64,000 nt of DNA from NCBI RefSeq assembly GCF_026914185.1, contig NC_070571.1, positions 5,022,001 through 5,086,000 of the forward strand, in the 5' to 3' direction. The first letter of the stretch is position 1; each line of letters begins with the position of its first letter. The position numbers and the translations under genes were made by a program. Under the pieces are notes generated by a model. The model was not told the DNA's origin and ran no database searches. It was given only the letters and a program-made list of their open reading frames with translations. Origin of the DNA: Puccinia triticina (lineage: Eukaryota > Basidiomycota > Pucciniomycetes > Pucciniales > Pucciniaceae). Below are positions 1-11,046 of the stretch, in pieces.

Positions 1-583
1 AGAGGAAGAAGGGGTGTTTTCCCCTTGGACCAATACAATGTGTCTGGGGAGGGGTTTGTCTCCCTTCTCCCTTGGATGGAGCGGTCACAGACTTGTCTGC
101 CTCTTCCTCTCTGACCGACACAGCTTGATTGGTCTGAGAGGAAGGAGAGGTTTGGCCCTCCTGCCTTCCATTGTGGACCGATACGTGTTTATCGGCCTGA
201 TGTTGAGGAACCCCGTCGGCCTCAGACTGCATAATATATGTGTTATGTATGTGTGTACATACATAGTCCGAGCAGAGAAGATTCTTGCAGCAAGGAACTC
301 AGTGAAGGAACTTGTGGTTATGGTACACGTTTATGCAGAGCTGTTTTTATTGCTTGATAAACAGAATAGTGAAAAAAAGAAAGCTGTTTTCCTTGCGCGG
401 GAAAAACAGATTTTGTATGGTACAGGCCCTAAACTGGGTCCAATTGGGAAAAACCCAAACTCCCCACATATCCAAAAGCTGGAAGCAGACTGTAGCACAA
501 TTTGCATGGGGTGGCTTCTTTGGGGTTTTCCGCGCCCCCTCTCTTTCACATGTTTTCTCCACACCGGGGGCGCACTAAAAAGA
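1..583. other. no gene recognised
   Basis: Open frames here are short, have no recognisable domain and overlap on both strands. Short T-rich and GT-rich stretches near 225-260 are the only texture I see. The tRNA gene that follows is transcribed leftward toward this stretch. Confidence 0.4.
577..581 (-). terminator. Pol III terminator of tRNA-Lys
   Basis: Five consecutive T on the minus strand begin two bases past the tRNA 3' end, as expected for RNA polymerase III termination. Confidence 0.75.
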
Positions 584-695
584 CGCCCAACGTGGGGCTC
601 GAACCCACGACAATTCGATGGCCACAGATAAATACAGACTGTCTGAGAAACCCTACAATAAGAGTCGAATGCTCTACCATCTGAGCTAGCCGGGC
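584..695 (-). tRNA. tRNA-Lys (CUU) with intron
   Basis: Read on the minus strand the cloverleaf is complete: a 7-bp acceptor stem GCCCGGC/GTTGGGC (with G-T pairs), an A box TAGCTCAGATGG, anticodon stem TTCGA/TCGAA around a loop with anticodon CTT, T arm GTGGG-TTCGAGC-CCCAC and discriminator G. A 39-nt intron (620-658) sits after position 37, the canonical site for nuclear tRNA introns. Removing it leaves a 73-nt tRNA with no encoded CCA. A run of five T follows the 3' end. The gene decodes AAG lysine codons. Confidence 0.95.
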
Positions 696-1632
696 GCGTA
701 AGGAAGTGATGAGGGGCCAAGACGCAGCCAGCGTATATATTGCAAGTGGTAAGTTGCGCGTTTATATATGAGCTTTGGCCGTTTGTCATTAGATTCATAA
801 ATGCTGTGCGAAGTTGTCAAAATCCCAAGGTTTTATGTGAAAGCATTACAATGGTTATCAACGACTCGAATGGCTCTGTAGACAAGCACTCCGCTGAAGT
901 CGAAGGAGAGTCGCGCCTTCCTGATTCAAAGTGCTCCCAGACTTTACTCCCCGTGAGGAGCCGAATGACCCGCAGGGTCTCTGCCTCACTGACGGGACCG
1001 AACTTGGGCGCTCCGCAGGAGGGACTTAGCGGACGGATGGACTTTGACGAGTTAGTGACGGGACGCCGGACGGAGGGACTTTGAGATGACGGGAGTCGGG
1101 ACGCACCTCGTGCGAGACGCTTCGCGCCGTGCCCCGCGGCAGGCGAGGGTTGTGAAGCTCGGTGTTTTACCCGTCAAGTTATTCACGGATCGCGCCGGGA
1201 TCCACGTCTCAACTCCGTATACGGCGACGAAGCTAGCCGCTGCCCGTTCACCATACCATCGGATACCGATTTGTTGCATATTATCTAAAGACATTCGAAC
1301 AAGCGTGAGTACCAGAGCATGCTTGATGTGAACCCTTGGCAGGTGATTGAAATGAGATCGACCGCATCCTTCCTCTACTCTAGGCTCGCCCATTTCAGAA
1401 CTACACCACCATTGCGTTTATACCTATCCCTCATTCCCCCAAACCAGGTCTTGATCTAAAAACAAGCATGTATGTCTCACTGTGCTTGCCGTTAGGTGCT
1501 CTAAGTCTAAGTGACGTGTTGGTCCTTCGGCAGCTTTTCAGCTTGTCAATCGTCTTCATCATCGCCGGAATCCATCCTTTCTGCCAACGATTCACCGTCG
1601 GAAAACAGTCACAAGCGTGAACTCCCAACCAG
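696..1632. other. intergenic, nothing recognised
   Basis: No convincing coding region. Around 930-1110 short motifs such as GACGGGAC and GGAGGGACTT recur, giving a weak repeat-like texture. The stretch just before 1633 is probably the 5' untranslated exon of the next gene. Confidence 0.35.
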
Positions 1633-1727
1633 GTAAGCTGACCAATTCTTTTGTGAATCAATATTTTCGAATCTAACTATCATATGCTTTCAGCCCGGCC
1701 TCGCCAGAGCAAAACGAGCGCGACGTG

Positions 1728-3725
1728 ATGGGTAAGCTACATATCACTGAGACGTCAAGCGTAGACGTAATCCATTCGATCATCAAAGACCCGTCCATCA
1801 AGACATCAGATGAAGCAACCAAGGTGCTCTTCAGCAATATCTCCTGCTCGAACGGATCGGTGCGTGCCCAGGCTTTGAAGGCACTAGGTTTAGCCTTATC
1901 TCGCCAAGAAAGCCACGGAACGGCTTGGTTTGAAAGCGCGCTAGAATCTCTCATGCATTCCACCGAAGCTCTCGAGGTTTGCAATGGCCTCACTGCTCTT
2001 GCCGCTATCTGGTCGATTTCTCAAGACCAAGCACTCCCCTTCGTTCAAACCGAAGGCTTTTTTTCGCGTCTTGCCAACTCGGTCGTTAAGCTTGCCGCGC
2101 TTAATCAGAGCCGACCAGAAGAGGCCGATTTGAACAAATTCTTTTCCGACTTTCTTGCGTGTTGCCTAGACCACAAATCACTCTGCGCAAAAATTCAATC
2201 AGAGTGGCCCGAATGTTTGGATCGGTTAACTGGGATCTCTCGAGGCACCAGTCCTACCTCGGTCTCTATTCCTGCCCGTTGTGGAGCGATTCTGGCGTTA
2301 CTGAAATTGCGAAGATCAACGGATCTCCAATCCGCGGCGCCACCTTCATCTGATCAGCTTTTGGACATTCTGATGATAAGCTTCTTGGGGAACAAGAATC
2401 CTCCAGACTCGGCCATTGAAAGTCTGGCGCTTCTCAGTGAGGAAGAATCCGTCCGAGCAGCATTGAGACAGAGGTCCGAAGCTTTCTTCCAAACTGCCAA
2501 ATCTCTCACACGAAGTGATCGGGATCACGAGGCCGACCAAATCAAGTATACGCCCTCTCGATCTTTAGCCTTTGGACTAGCGACCATCATCCTCCATCTT
2601 GTATCTTTCAAGTTGCTTACAAAAGAATTTCCAGCTGATGATGAAGCTCGAAAGCAGCAGGAACGCAGAAGAAAACGTATAACAGTAGCGGCGAAAGTTT
2701 ATCATTCCAACCTACCCGAGCAGGAATATAGAGCTGAAAAATATGACAGGGAGCTGTTGGTTTGGCTCCGGTCTACACTCGAACGTGATTCCAACTTGAT
2801 CCAAACCTTGGCTTGGCTTTCGAAGACTGACGATGCAAGTCCACAACTCAAAGCCACTATTGCCAAAGTGTGGCTGAACCTTGTTGAATATAACCACTGC
2901 GCGACCCTTGTATCGAACTCTGGGGGCGCAGAAATTGTGATGGATATCATCAACACCCCCAAATTATCTAGTTATCTCTCGCAACAGCAGCCATCTGGCA
3001 CACCAGCTTCCGTGACGAACGCAATGTCAACTCTCAGCAGTCTTGTCCTCGATCCACACGAGCTTGAGATGATCCAAGTGTTGGCCAACTTGTGGTGTTC
3101 AACCGAGAATCTTAAGCAATCAATGATCAAGTCACTCATCATTCTGTTCCTACATCCGTCTTCGACCAACCTTCAGATTTACCTGGCTCTCATAGCCATT
3201 CCTCGCGTTATACAATCTGACAGTGCAAAGGCCGAAGTGCTTGGATGCTCTCAACTTCTTGATCGATTGGACCAACTCACAGTATCTGAGTTTTCTCAAG
3301 AAATTCTTGAACTCATGGATAGCCTCATTGCCGAACCAGCCTACTTCAAGAGATTTGCGCCGCCGTCGCCAGCTGACTCAAATCAAACCGATATTGCGTA
3401 TATAACTAGGCTCCAAGATTTAATCAGTTTAATCGAGGATGAAGAGGTAGAAGTTTCTTCTGTAGCTGCTAGAGTGTTCTGCTGCCTTATTGAAGCATCC
3501 CCGGAAGTCTGTCAAGCAATCGTATCAGATCACTCATTAACTAAGAGTTTGTTGGAGACCTTCGAAATTTCGTCTAACGGCGAGCCTGATTCGGGCGGCT
3601 ATTACTCGTCGAGAAATGGGGAAATGTGTGCAGCATTTCAGGCAATCTACGATAAACTCCCCTGCCCCTCAGAGGGCAATCCTCCTCAACTCCTTGTCGA
3701 CGACCGTTTGCATTATGGGCTCTAG
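1728..3725 (+). CDS. UNC-45/Cro1/She4-type myosin co-chaperone
   Basis: Single-exon ORF of 665 residues. UCS-family proteins bind myosin motor domains, usually with Hsp90, and support actin-based transport, endocytosis and cytokinesis in the cytoplasm. The protein is an alpha-helical, armadillo-like solenoid. Its middle carries the UNC-45 pattern: a segment beginning FGLATIILHLV, a basic linker, then LAWLSKTDDASPQLK and a segment ending NSGGAEIVMDII, which resembles the central and UCS region of animal UNC-45. There is no TPR domain, as in fungal She4/Cro1. It is somewhat shorter than typical fungal homologs (about 700-800 residues, from memory). The ATG at 1728 is chosen because it follows a likely 5'UTR intron (1633-1693, GTAAGC...TTTCAG). 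Family assignment is by remembered similarity. Confidence 0.7.
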   Translation: MGKLHITETSSVDVIHSIIKDPSIKTSDEATKVLFSNISCSNGSVRAQALKALGLALSRQESHGTAWFESALESLMHSTEALEVCNGLTALAAIWSISQDQALPFVQTEGFFSRLANSVVKLAALNQSRPEEADLNKFFSDFLACCLDHKSLCAKIQSEWPECLDRLTGISRGTSPTSVSIPARCGAILALLKLRRSTDLQSAAPPSSDQLLDILMISFLGNKNPPDSAIESLALLSEEESVRAALRQRSEAFFQTAKSLTRSDRDHEADQIKYTPSRSLAFGLATIILHLVSFKLLTKEFPADDEARKQQERRRKRITVAAKVYHSNLPEQEYRAEKYDRELLVWLRSTLERDSNLIQTLAWLSKTDDASPQLKATIAKVWLNLVEYNHCATLVSNSGGAEIVMDIINTPKLSSYLSQQQPSGTPASVTNAMSTLSSLVLDPHELEMIQVLANLWCSTENLKQSMIKSLIILFLHPSSTNLQIYLALIAIPRVIQSDSAKAEVLGCSQLLDRLDQLTVSEFSQEILELMDSLIAEPAYFKRFAPPSPADSNQTDIAYITRLQDLISLIEDEEVEVSSVAARVFCCLIEASPEVCQAIVSDHSLTKSLLETFEISSNGEPDSGGYYSSRNGEMCAAFQAIYDKLPCPSEGNPPQLLVDDRLHYGL

Positions 3726-3887
3726 CTCATAGCCAAATTTTGCTCGACGGTTATGGATCATGGAGATTACAAGGATTGTCGGTTTCTCCGAGTGGAGATC
3801 ACGAGGCTCTCCGAATGCATCATCAAGCAATTTTACTCACGAAAAAAGTTCAAACACTTTGATCTACATAAGTGGAAAGAAGATGAC

Positions 3888-3970
3888 GATGAAGCTGATG
3901 AAGATGATGATGATGATGATGATGATGATGATAAGGAGGAGGAGGAGGACGATGATGACGATGATGTAGA
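3888..3970. repeat. GAT/GAG trinucleotide repeat
   Basis: Nearly pure GAT repeats followed by GAG repeats. It sits just past the UNC-45 stop. A short aspartate-rich reading frame crosses it, but this looks like a by-product of the microsatellite. Confidence 0.85.
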
Positions 3971-4563
3971 CAAAGAATAGGAGAACTTGAGACAACGGAG
4001 AGAAGAATGCGGCGGGGAGGATGGTAAGGATGAAGAGGAAGCTGGTGGCGATGGAGGTTGGAAAGCAAATGAAAATGAAAATGATTGTCAGAACCAGAAG
4101 ACTACAAGCAGAAAACACAGTTTACACATGTACACAACAAAGGCTAGTCATGCTACCAATAATAGTAACACAACGGTTTCTTGACCGTTATTCTTATAAT
4201 TACTTGTAACGGCAGTGCATTACATTACTGCACCAATGTAAGAGCCAACTTTCTGTTATTGTGAGCGCATGCGGAGTGCCAGATAACAAGTATAGTGGTG
4301 GATTTCCCATTGGGTCTACAAGCCCCACATAGGAGTGGCTTATGAGTTATCTCTCACTTCAAGCAGGAGAAGAAGTATCTGCTTCACAACAAGCCAAAAC
4401 TGATAAAAGAAAAATGAATAGACAGAATTGTAGCTTCTGTACCTGGGAAACATTTGAGCCACTTACTTGTCTTGTTCCTGCACAACAATGCTTGTATGGA
4501 AGGTGCGGGGGCAGTGCTCCACCAGGTTCAGATGGCTAGGGACAAGGAGCAGGAGGAGTCTGA

Positions 4564-5595
4564 CAGGGCATAGCACATTGAATCGAACCGATTCGAGTAT
4601 TTGTATTTGAATTCAATTTGAGTCAAATAATGCCTGGGCAAATTTAAGCTTGAATATTCAAAAAAATTTGAATAATGGCTCAATGGGGCGCGTAGAGGGC
4701 CAATGCAAGCTTCTCTGGGGTCCAAAGGCCCCAGATGAGTTTGCACAGGCCCTGTACCAGCCCCTTTGGTGCAACAAAAATAAAATCTGCCTCTGGCACT
4801 TTGAAAAGTGCGTCCGCCACTACAAAAGGTGTGTCTGCCACTACAAAAGGTATGTCTGCCACTATGCAAAGTGCGTCCGCCACTTTGAAAAGTGCGTCTG
4901 CCACTATGAAAAGTGAGTCCACCACTATCAAAAGTGTGTCCAGCACTCTGAATAGTGAGTCCACCACTATCAAAATTGCGTCTGTCACTGTGAAAAGTGC
5001 GTCTGGCACTATCAAAAGTGCATCCAGCAGTCTGAATAGTGAGTCCGCCACTATCAAAAGTGTGTCCTCCACTATGAAAAGTGTGTCCACCACTATGAAT
5101 AGTGCATCCAGCACTATCAAAAGTACGTCCAGCACTATCAAAAGTGCATCCGGCACTATCAAAAGTGCATCCGGCACTATCAAAAGTGTGTCCGGCACTC
5201 TGAATAGTGAGTCCGCCACTATGAAAAGTGTGTCTGCCACTATGAAAAGTGCGTCCGCCACTATGAAAAGTGTGTCCACCACTATGAAAAGTGCGTCCGG
5301 CACTATCAAAAGTGTGTCCGGCACTCTGAATAGTGCGTCCGCCATTATGAGATATGCCTCTGGCAATATTATAAGCACCTTTGGCACCATTATATGTTTG
5401 ACGGATGACCCCCTCAAAATTGTATGGCCCAGAAATGGGCCAAAAAAAGTCAAAAACACAAAAAATGTAATTTTTTGGTGTTTTTAATGTACTTTGGAAG
5501 TTTTTCCGTCAAATATCTCCGAATACTCAAATATTCAACAAATCAGTATTCGAGGGGCCCAAAAAACGCGTCGAATACCACCGTGCTATGCCCTG
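4564..5595. mobile_element. hAT-like non-autonomous DNA transposon
   Basis: The ends are a 13-bp perfect terminal inverted repeat, CAGGGCATAGCAC at 4564-4576 and its complement at 5583-5595. They are flanked by an identical 8-bp direct repeat GAGTCTGA at 4556-4563 and 5596-5603. An 8-bp target duplication and a CAGGG-type terminus are the hAT signature. AT-rich subterminal regions carry repeated GAATATT/CGAGTATT motifs in both orientations. No transposase is encoded; the interior is a minisatellite. The perfect target duplication suggests a fairly recent insertion. Confidence 0.88.
4790..5365. repeat. 21-bp minisatellite inside the hAT-like element
   Basis: About 27 tandem units of roughly 21 bp with the theme CACTATGAAAAGTGCGTCCGC; AAAAGTG and TCCGCCACT are the most constant parts. 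As the unit is a multiple of three, both strands stay open for about 250 codons (heptad-like KSASATM on the plus strand). I do not regard either frame as a gene. Confidence 0.9.
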
Positions 5596-5603
5596 GAGTC
5601 TGA

Positions 5604-6269
5604 AAAGACATATGGCGCCTCACAGCTTGGATGTCTATGCCAGTGGTCAAGGCAAGTTTGTCTTTCTAGCATTTGAATTTGTATATGAAAGCCCAAGTTT
5701 TTATCTGACATGCTGCATATAAGTAGAAAAATGAAATAGATTCTCTGTGACACTTTCTTTTACAGAGCTGTAAAGAAAGAAAACTTAACTCTTTGAGATT
5801 GCAGCGGCGCAGCCGCCTTGACCTCTAGCATTAAAAATCCAGAAAACAAGAGACCCAGTTCAGCTATTCTGAATCATTTTGATTAGTTTCTTCAGTCTTG
5901 TCTGAGCATTTAAGCTCAACATTGTGTTTTCTGGCACCCCAAAAACCTTTTCCAAGAATTTTTAGGTGAGACAAGTAGGAGTTTCAGTCACGGTAGTGGA
6001 CTGCCCTTCCGGTACAGTATTCATCACTAGTACATATGCAGATTAGACGGGCAGTAGCGTAAAGTACAAGGAAGTCCTCCAATACCGATTGGACGGGAAG
6101 TCTTGGGAAGACTGGAAGAGCCTGAAACAGAACTAAGCAAGAACTGGTATTGATCTACCGTTGGGATTGCTTTTGGTGTTCTCTCTTCAAAGTTCCGCCC
6201 GTCTGATAGAAAATATTTGTGGATGGACTGCTTGCTGAAACATCGACACGTGATATCACCCTCTCGAAA
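5604..6269. other. upstream region of two-ORF locus A
   Basis: AT-rich sequence with no gene recognised. The last part precedes the start of the first ORF of locus A and should hold its promoter. Confidence 0.4.
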
Positions 6270-6747
6270 ATGTATCCCCTTCAGCTCCGTGATCGCCACC
6301 TTTCCGTATACCTTCTCGTCTTGTGGTCGAACCTAGCAGTCTTGGCCACATCTCCAGAAAACCCGAACACCCTCCGATCAGAGATCCCTTATACCACTAC
6401 AGACCTACTCGCCGCCTCGTCAGGACCCGGCGAATTCATGGGGGAGGAACCGACGCACAGGTTTCCAATTCTAGAATCCGAATTCACTTCAGGTCCATTC
6501 TTACAGGACCTCCCTCAGGCGAAACTGGCTGTCTCTATTGGCCCTTCAAGGCAACCATACCCATCCAGCCATCAAGTGGGTCGGATCAGTGGTGGGTTCA
6601 AACTGGTCACCCTCTTAACACTGCGACATCTAAAAAATCACTTCATCTTTTGCAGCCTCCAGCAACCCAAGGATCCGCGTGGCACCGGATGACATCGGAA
6701 TCGGACACTTACGTGGGACTCCACGCCGTCAGAGTCAGTTGGCGTGA
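6270..6747 (+). CDS. secreted protein, locus A, ORF1
   Basis: Predicted as two exons, 6270-6591 and 6656-6747, with a 64-bp intron (GTGGGT...TTGCAG), giving 137 residues. The N-terminus MYPLQLRDRHLSVYLLVLW continues into NLAVLATS, a good signal peptide ending near residue 28. The mature part has the blocks YTTTDLLAAS and EFMGEEP and ends RGTPRRQSQLA. The same blocks, intron position, phase and C-terminus recur in loci B and C, which supports the model. No cysteine-rich core or known domain is seen. A stop is followed after 40 nt by the ATG of ORF2. The function is unknown; a secreted host-interaction protein is only an inference from the rust context. An alternative is that both ORFs belong to one gene joined by splicing I cannot resolve. 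Confidence 0.6.
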
Positions 6748-6787
6748 AATATCTGGGTCAACTGTTGATCAGCTGAGAAAGATTTGC

Positions 6788-8350
6788 ATGACTGATCTAT
6801 GTTTCGCAACAGCGGGCGACAAACTGTCCGCCATCATAAACAATGTCCGATGGTCTAAGACTAGAGCCCGAACATTAATCGAAGTGGCAGAGCTCCTTCA
6901 ACAGTATCAACCCGAGCCGTCCCATCGAAGCTACATTTCACCATCTGGTAAAATCATGATACCTTTTCTCAACGATCGAAGACGAGAATTCGATGAAGCA
7001 TTGACCACGGTGGATTTCGATGGCCTACCTCATAGCACGATCGTCCGCTTAGACAGAACCACCCATCCCAGCTTGCCGTACGCCAGGTATAAGCTACAAA
7101 ATGGCATTGAACTACTAAGAGTCTTAAAACACGACTCCAATGTGCAGAGAGATCGAATATTAAGTTTGCATTACAGGAACTTAATCCTCTTCATGCACAA
7201 GCTCTATGAAAATGCCTTGAATGACTTGGGAATACCTCTAGCCGCCCAAGTCAAACACCAGATTGGAATGCTAAATTGGCTGGATGAAGAAATCTTTGCG
7301 CGAAGGAAACGATATCCAATTTTAGGGTTTATTGAAGCGCCGTTCCCGATTTGGCAGGAAAGTCTTTCCGAAAATACAATCCGACCAGCTCAAGTACATC
7401 TACTGAGATTCTTCTCCCAAGATGAAAATGCTCTTGACCTCCTACACCCCACAGCCTGCGAGCTAATTACAGAATTCCGACGCAAAAGTGAGCAACCGGA
7501 AAGCAGAATCTACCATTTTCTCTCAAACGTTTTGCTGATATTTTGGGGCCTTTTCTCCTGGTGCTTGACCTGATCTTTCTTCCAATTGGCAACCATAGCA
7601 CCGGATCCAATATCGTCTCAAGGATTGACTCCATTCCAATTCTATAATTTTAAACCCCCCCAAGAAATCTTATCAACCCTTTTGAAGGCATTCCCACCCG
7701 AGCTTTCCCATCAAGTGTTTCGTAACGTGCAGGATCCACAAAAGAAGATAGTTGAATCTATCATCTGGAATTTCGAACAACAAATTGATAGATTCCCAGC
7801 TGCAATAGGGGGTTTTAAATACACTCATCCCAAATTACCCGTTGCCATATACTATTCAACGCAGCTACAAAGTACCCAACAGTCTCAGCCACTCAGAATT
7901 CTGAAGGAAAGCGACTCATTGCTATTTCGGGAAGCAGAGCTCTCAATCCTTATGAAGCATTTGTTGATAGATTTGGATAGCTTTCATGAGATGATCATTA
8001 GATGCTTACCAACTTTTATCAACACAAGAGAAAAAAATGAAACCAGAAGGAAAGATTTGTTGGAATGGTTGGTTCAGAGGATGATCAAACCAATTGACAG
8101 TCTACCAGTTCATGGACTTTTTCCAACAAAACCAAATCACTTACCTTGGGATAATATCTCTGAGGAAGACTCTGTCAACCTATTTGGACCAGTTCAATTG
8201 AAGCTGATCAAACACTTCTCAAGGGACAAAAAGAAACTTCATGCTAATTCAAAGCACCTTGTTTTATTTTTAGCTACTTGGTATATGCACCATCGTCCAG
8301 ATGAATTGGAACATGTGATCAAACTTGCCAAGGAAAAATTTCACACTTGA
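6788..8350 (+). CDS. rust-type protein of unknown function, locus A, ORF2
   Basis: Two exons, 6788-7487 and 7599-8350, with a 111-bp intron, give 483 residues. I do not recognise a domain. The protein is helical, without signal peptide or membrane segment. Blocks shared with loci B and C include SHRSY, HPSLPYARYK, LHYRNLILFMHKLYE, APFPIWQ, RPAQVHLLRFFSQDE, SQPLRILKESDSL, DSLPVHGL, LFGPVQLKLIKHFSRD and LFLATWYMHH. The intron boundaries are conserved in all three copies (AA|GTGAG and AG|CACCGG) and keep frame. It starts 40 nt after the ORF1 stop in the same orientation. The start ATG was chosen because in copies B and C an in-frame stop lies just upstream of the equivalent ATG. Confidence 0.6.
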
Positions 8351-10514
8351 TTTCTTCATCTAATTCATCATGTATTTACTTCAAATCATCTTGTAGAATC
8401 TTTCATTCCTCAAAAGTTGCACATGCCCCACGTGCCCACTCAATCCTCACAAGTTAGATCTGGACAAATCTCTGTGTAATTTTCAGGAAGGATTATGGGG
8501 ACTGAAATATTGGCACCAGTGGCAAACTTTTGCCTCTGTGTGTAGTGCTCCCCCAGTTTGTAGAGTGAGGTTTACTGAAGACAGCTGGAGATTGATAGTA
8601 ACTCTGTGCAAGATACGGCCTGGAGCTTTGGAACAATATTGGTGATTGCATCACTATGCTGGGTTGTATATAAACTAAGTAATTCTGGAGTTGAAGAATT
8701 CTCCATAGCTATGTACTTGATCATGAGCATCACCCTCAGCTATGTATTGGATCCCAAAGGAGTTCCCACACAGGCATGTTGGTGCAGAAAATAGCTTATG
8801 TAGAAGATGGAAAACTGCTTGGCCAGCAGGTGGTGGTTTCCCGCCAAGGATAATGGTGTGAGAATTCACACCTAGGTGAAAAGTATTGATCTCAGAAAAT
8901 AAGAAATATGCGGGGATCCAAACCAGCTTCCAAATCAGGTAAGAAAAGCAAAGCTTTTTGGCAGTCCAAGCTGCACAAAAAAAATTGAAAAAACTGATTG
9001 TAAAGCCCCTGCCTTCAGCAGGTTTTCAAAGAAGGAGTCACAGGATTACATAATCCCTCTGCAAGGCAAAATTGAGTCTTCCCCCTTCTTTCCTAGTTTG
9101 GTAGAGAGATTCCACTCTCTCCTGACTAGGTGATCTCTGTTTCTTGTCCTCTTCTCTTTCTCTTTGATATGAGTTGTACTTACTGATAGAGATTCCAATC
9201 TTTCCTGACAAAGAATCACAGTTTGGAAATAAAACATTCAAAGGATCCAACCTTTTCCCTTCTGCTCCCAGTTCCATATTGTCACCAGTTAAGGTCCACA
9301 TGACCCTTATAAGGGGCTAACAACATGTTCAAAATTACTCACACAGTTCCCTGGGTAATCCATTGTGATGCTAAAACCAGGCCGGGGACCCAAAGTTTCC
9401 ACACGGGTTTGCAGAGGTTGTGGGCTGCGGATTCTGCAAGGCTGGCGCAGAGCGGCACAATGCGGAATGTGTCCACAAGGTGGAGCGCGGGGCTATGTCC
9501 ACGGCGCGGCGGAGCTGGACTTGACTTAAGCAGGCCGGCGCGGACTGGATAGTATAGGCTGTGACTGGGGGAAGCCGTGGCAGCCAAAGCGGGCTACGTC
9601 AGCAGTCGTAGCTGGGGCGGAGGCGGCGTGTGGGATCCCGGCATTGAAGGCTAGACAGGGGCGAGGAAGCTAAGGTGAGAGAAGTCCAACGGTGGGCAAT
9701 GTTGTGTGGCAATGTTGACAGAAGATCCGTGTGAGAGCGGAGTGGGCGGATGAAGTGCGTGATTGTGGGAGCGGGGCTTGGCAGATGGTGGGCAAAGGAG
9801 GATGGTTTATTTCTCTTTTTTGTCCAAAGGGGGGGGGGGGGGGGGAATTTTTTCCCCCATCCATCCATCCATCATCTGATCATTCTTTCTTTTCTTTAAG
9901 GATTCTTACTTCTTTCTTTTTACTATGGTACGGATTCCCAAAGGCAGAGATGTTACTACTTGCAATGGAGTTGTCTTTTGTGTACTTTACGGCGGATTTC
10001 ACGGTGTTTACTGCGGTTTTTCTATGTGTCTTGCGGTTATTTATACATTAATTTACTGGCTCTTTGATCATTGCGCCCTTACACGTACTTGCGGAGCAAA
10101 GCAGAGTTTCCCAGATCCCCCGGCTTTTCCAAGGAAACATCTTGGAGCAGCAGTGGTCCTGAAATTTCTATGCAGTGACCACTTTTGCTCACCACACCAT
10201 GGGGAAGATATTCAGCCTCAATATGACATTTGCATGAACACCTTCACCACAGCCCCCATGGAATCTGGCCCGGAGCCTTTCTCTTGGCTTGTTTTTGAAG
10301 GACCAATTTCTCCACCCACAAACTATAACCTCTTGAGTGTATATACCAATGCTTCCAGTTTCCATCACACCATCCCTTGCTGTATCCAACTGCTGAACTA
10401 AATGTAAATGCAGGGGGTACTCACATTAGTGGAGCAACATGACACCATCTTTGGGTTTGATCCCTATTCCTTTGGTGTAATATTTCTTCATCTTCTTGCT
10501 TTGTCTACACTATA
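8351..10514. other. non-coding stretch with a poly-G run
   Basis: No gene recognised. A run of about 17 G lies near 9830-9846, followed by a short CATC repeat. Open frames are short and lack recognisable domains. Confidence 0.4.
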
Positions 10515-10960
10515 CACCAGGAAAAAAAATAGTCACTTGATGACAAGTGACATAATGCCAGCTCCAGTGGGCTACCCACCATCTACCCACTATCTACCCA
10601 CCATCTAAACACCATCTAAACACATCTTCCCCCATCTACTTACCTTTCAGAATTTCCACAGGAGATCCTCGGTTTTATCTGGGCACCACTAATCCTCATT
10701 TCTGGTCAGCTGATACTCAGCTTTGACTCCCAGCTCATGCTCAGCTTTGGTTTCCAGCTCATGCTCAGCTTTGGTTTCCAGCTCATGCTCAGCTTTGAAC
10801 CAGTCCAGGACCAGCTGATTCTCAGCTTTAGTCCAGTCATGGCTCAGCTTAGACTCAGATTAGGACTATCCATGGCCCAGCCAATGCTCAGCTTTGGACC
10901 AGTATTGGCTCAGCTTATTTTCAGATTTGGATCAATCAGGTACCACAATGCCATGTTATA
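10515..10960. mobile_element. terminus of a foldback-like element (related to 50-52 kb)
   Basis: It starts CACCAGGAAAAAAAAT and continues with a perfect hairpin at 10532-10551 (GTCACTTG, loop ATGA, CAAGTGAC), then a CAGCT-rich interior. The large inverted-repeat element at 50084 begins with the same CACCAGG terminus, A run and hairpin. No matching right terminus is visible, so this is probably a truncated or diverged copy; the right boundary given is arbitrary. Confidence 0.5.
10700..10935. repeat. 24-bp CAGCT-rich minisatellite
   Basis: Three near-perfect units of AGCTCATGCTCAGCTTTGGT plus TTCC at about 10732-10800, continuing as degenerate CTCAGCTTT..CCAG units to about 10935. Similar CTCAGCTTTG units occur in the arms of the 50-52 kb element. 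Confidence 0.8.
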
Positions 10961-11046
10961 ATACCTCTGTTCATCACATTGTGTGTTCAGTTGTCAGTCC
11001 ATACCCATCATTATTCAGTAGTACTTAGCTCACTGTGTTGCTGGCA

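Noticed and set aside
3753..3980. Aspartate/glutamate-rich small protein
   Set aside because: Pure trinucleotide microsatellite in the 3' flank of the UNC-45-type gene, with no conserved part.
4680..5487. Two overlapping 250-residue ORFs on opposite strands
   Set aside because: Both come from a 21-bp tandem repeat inside a transposon; the unit length keeps frames open without selection.
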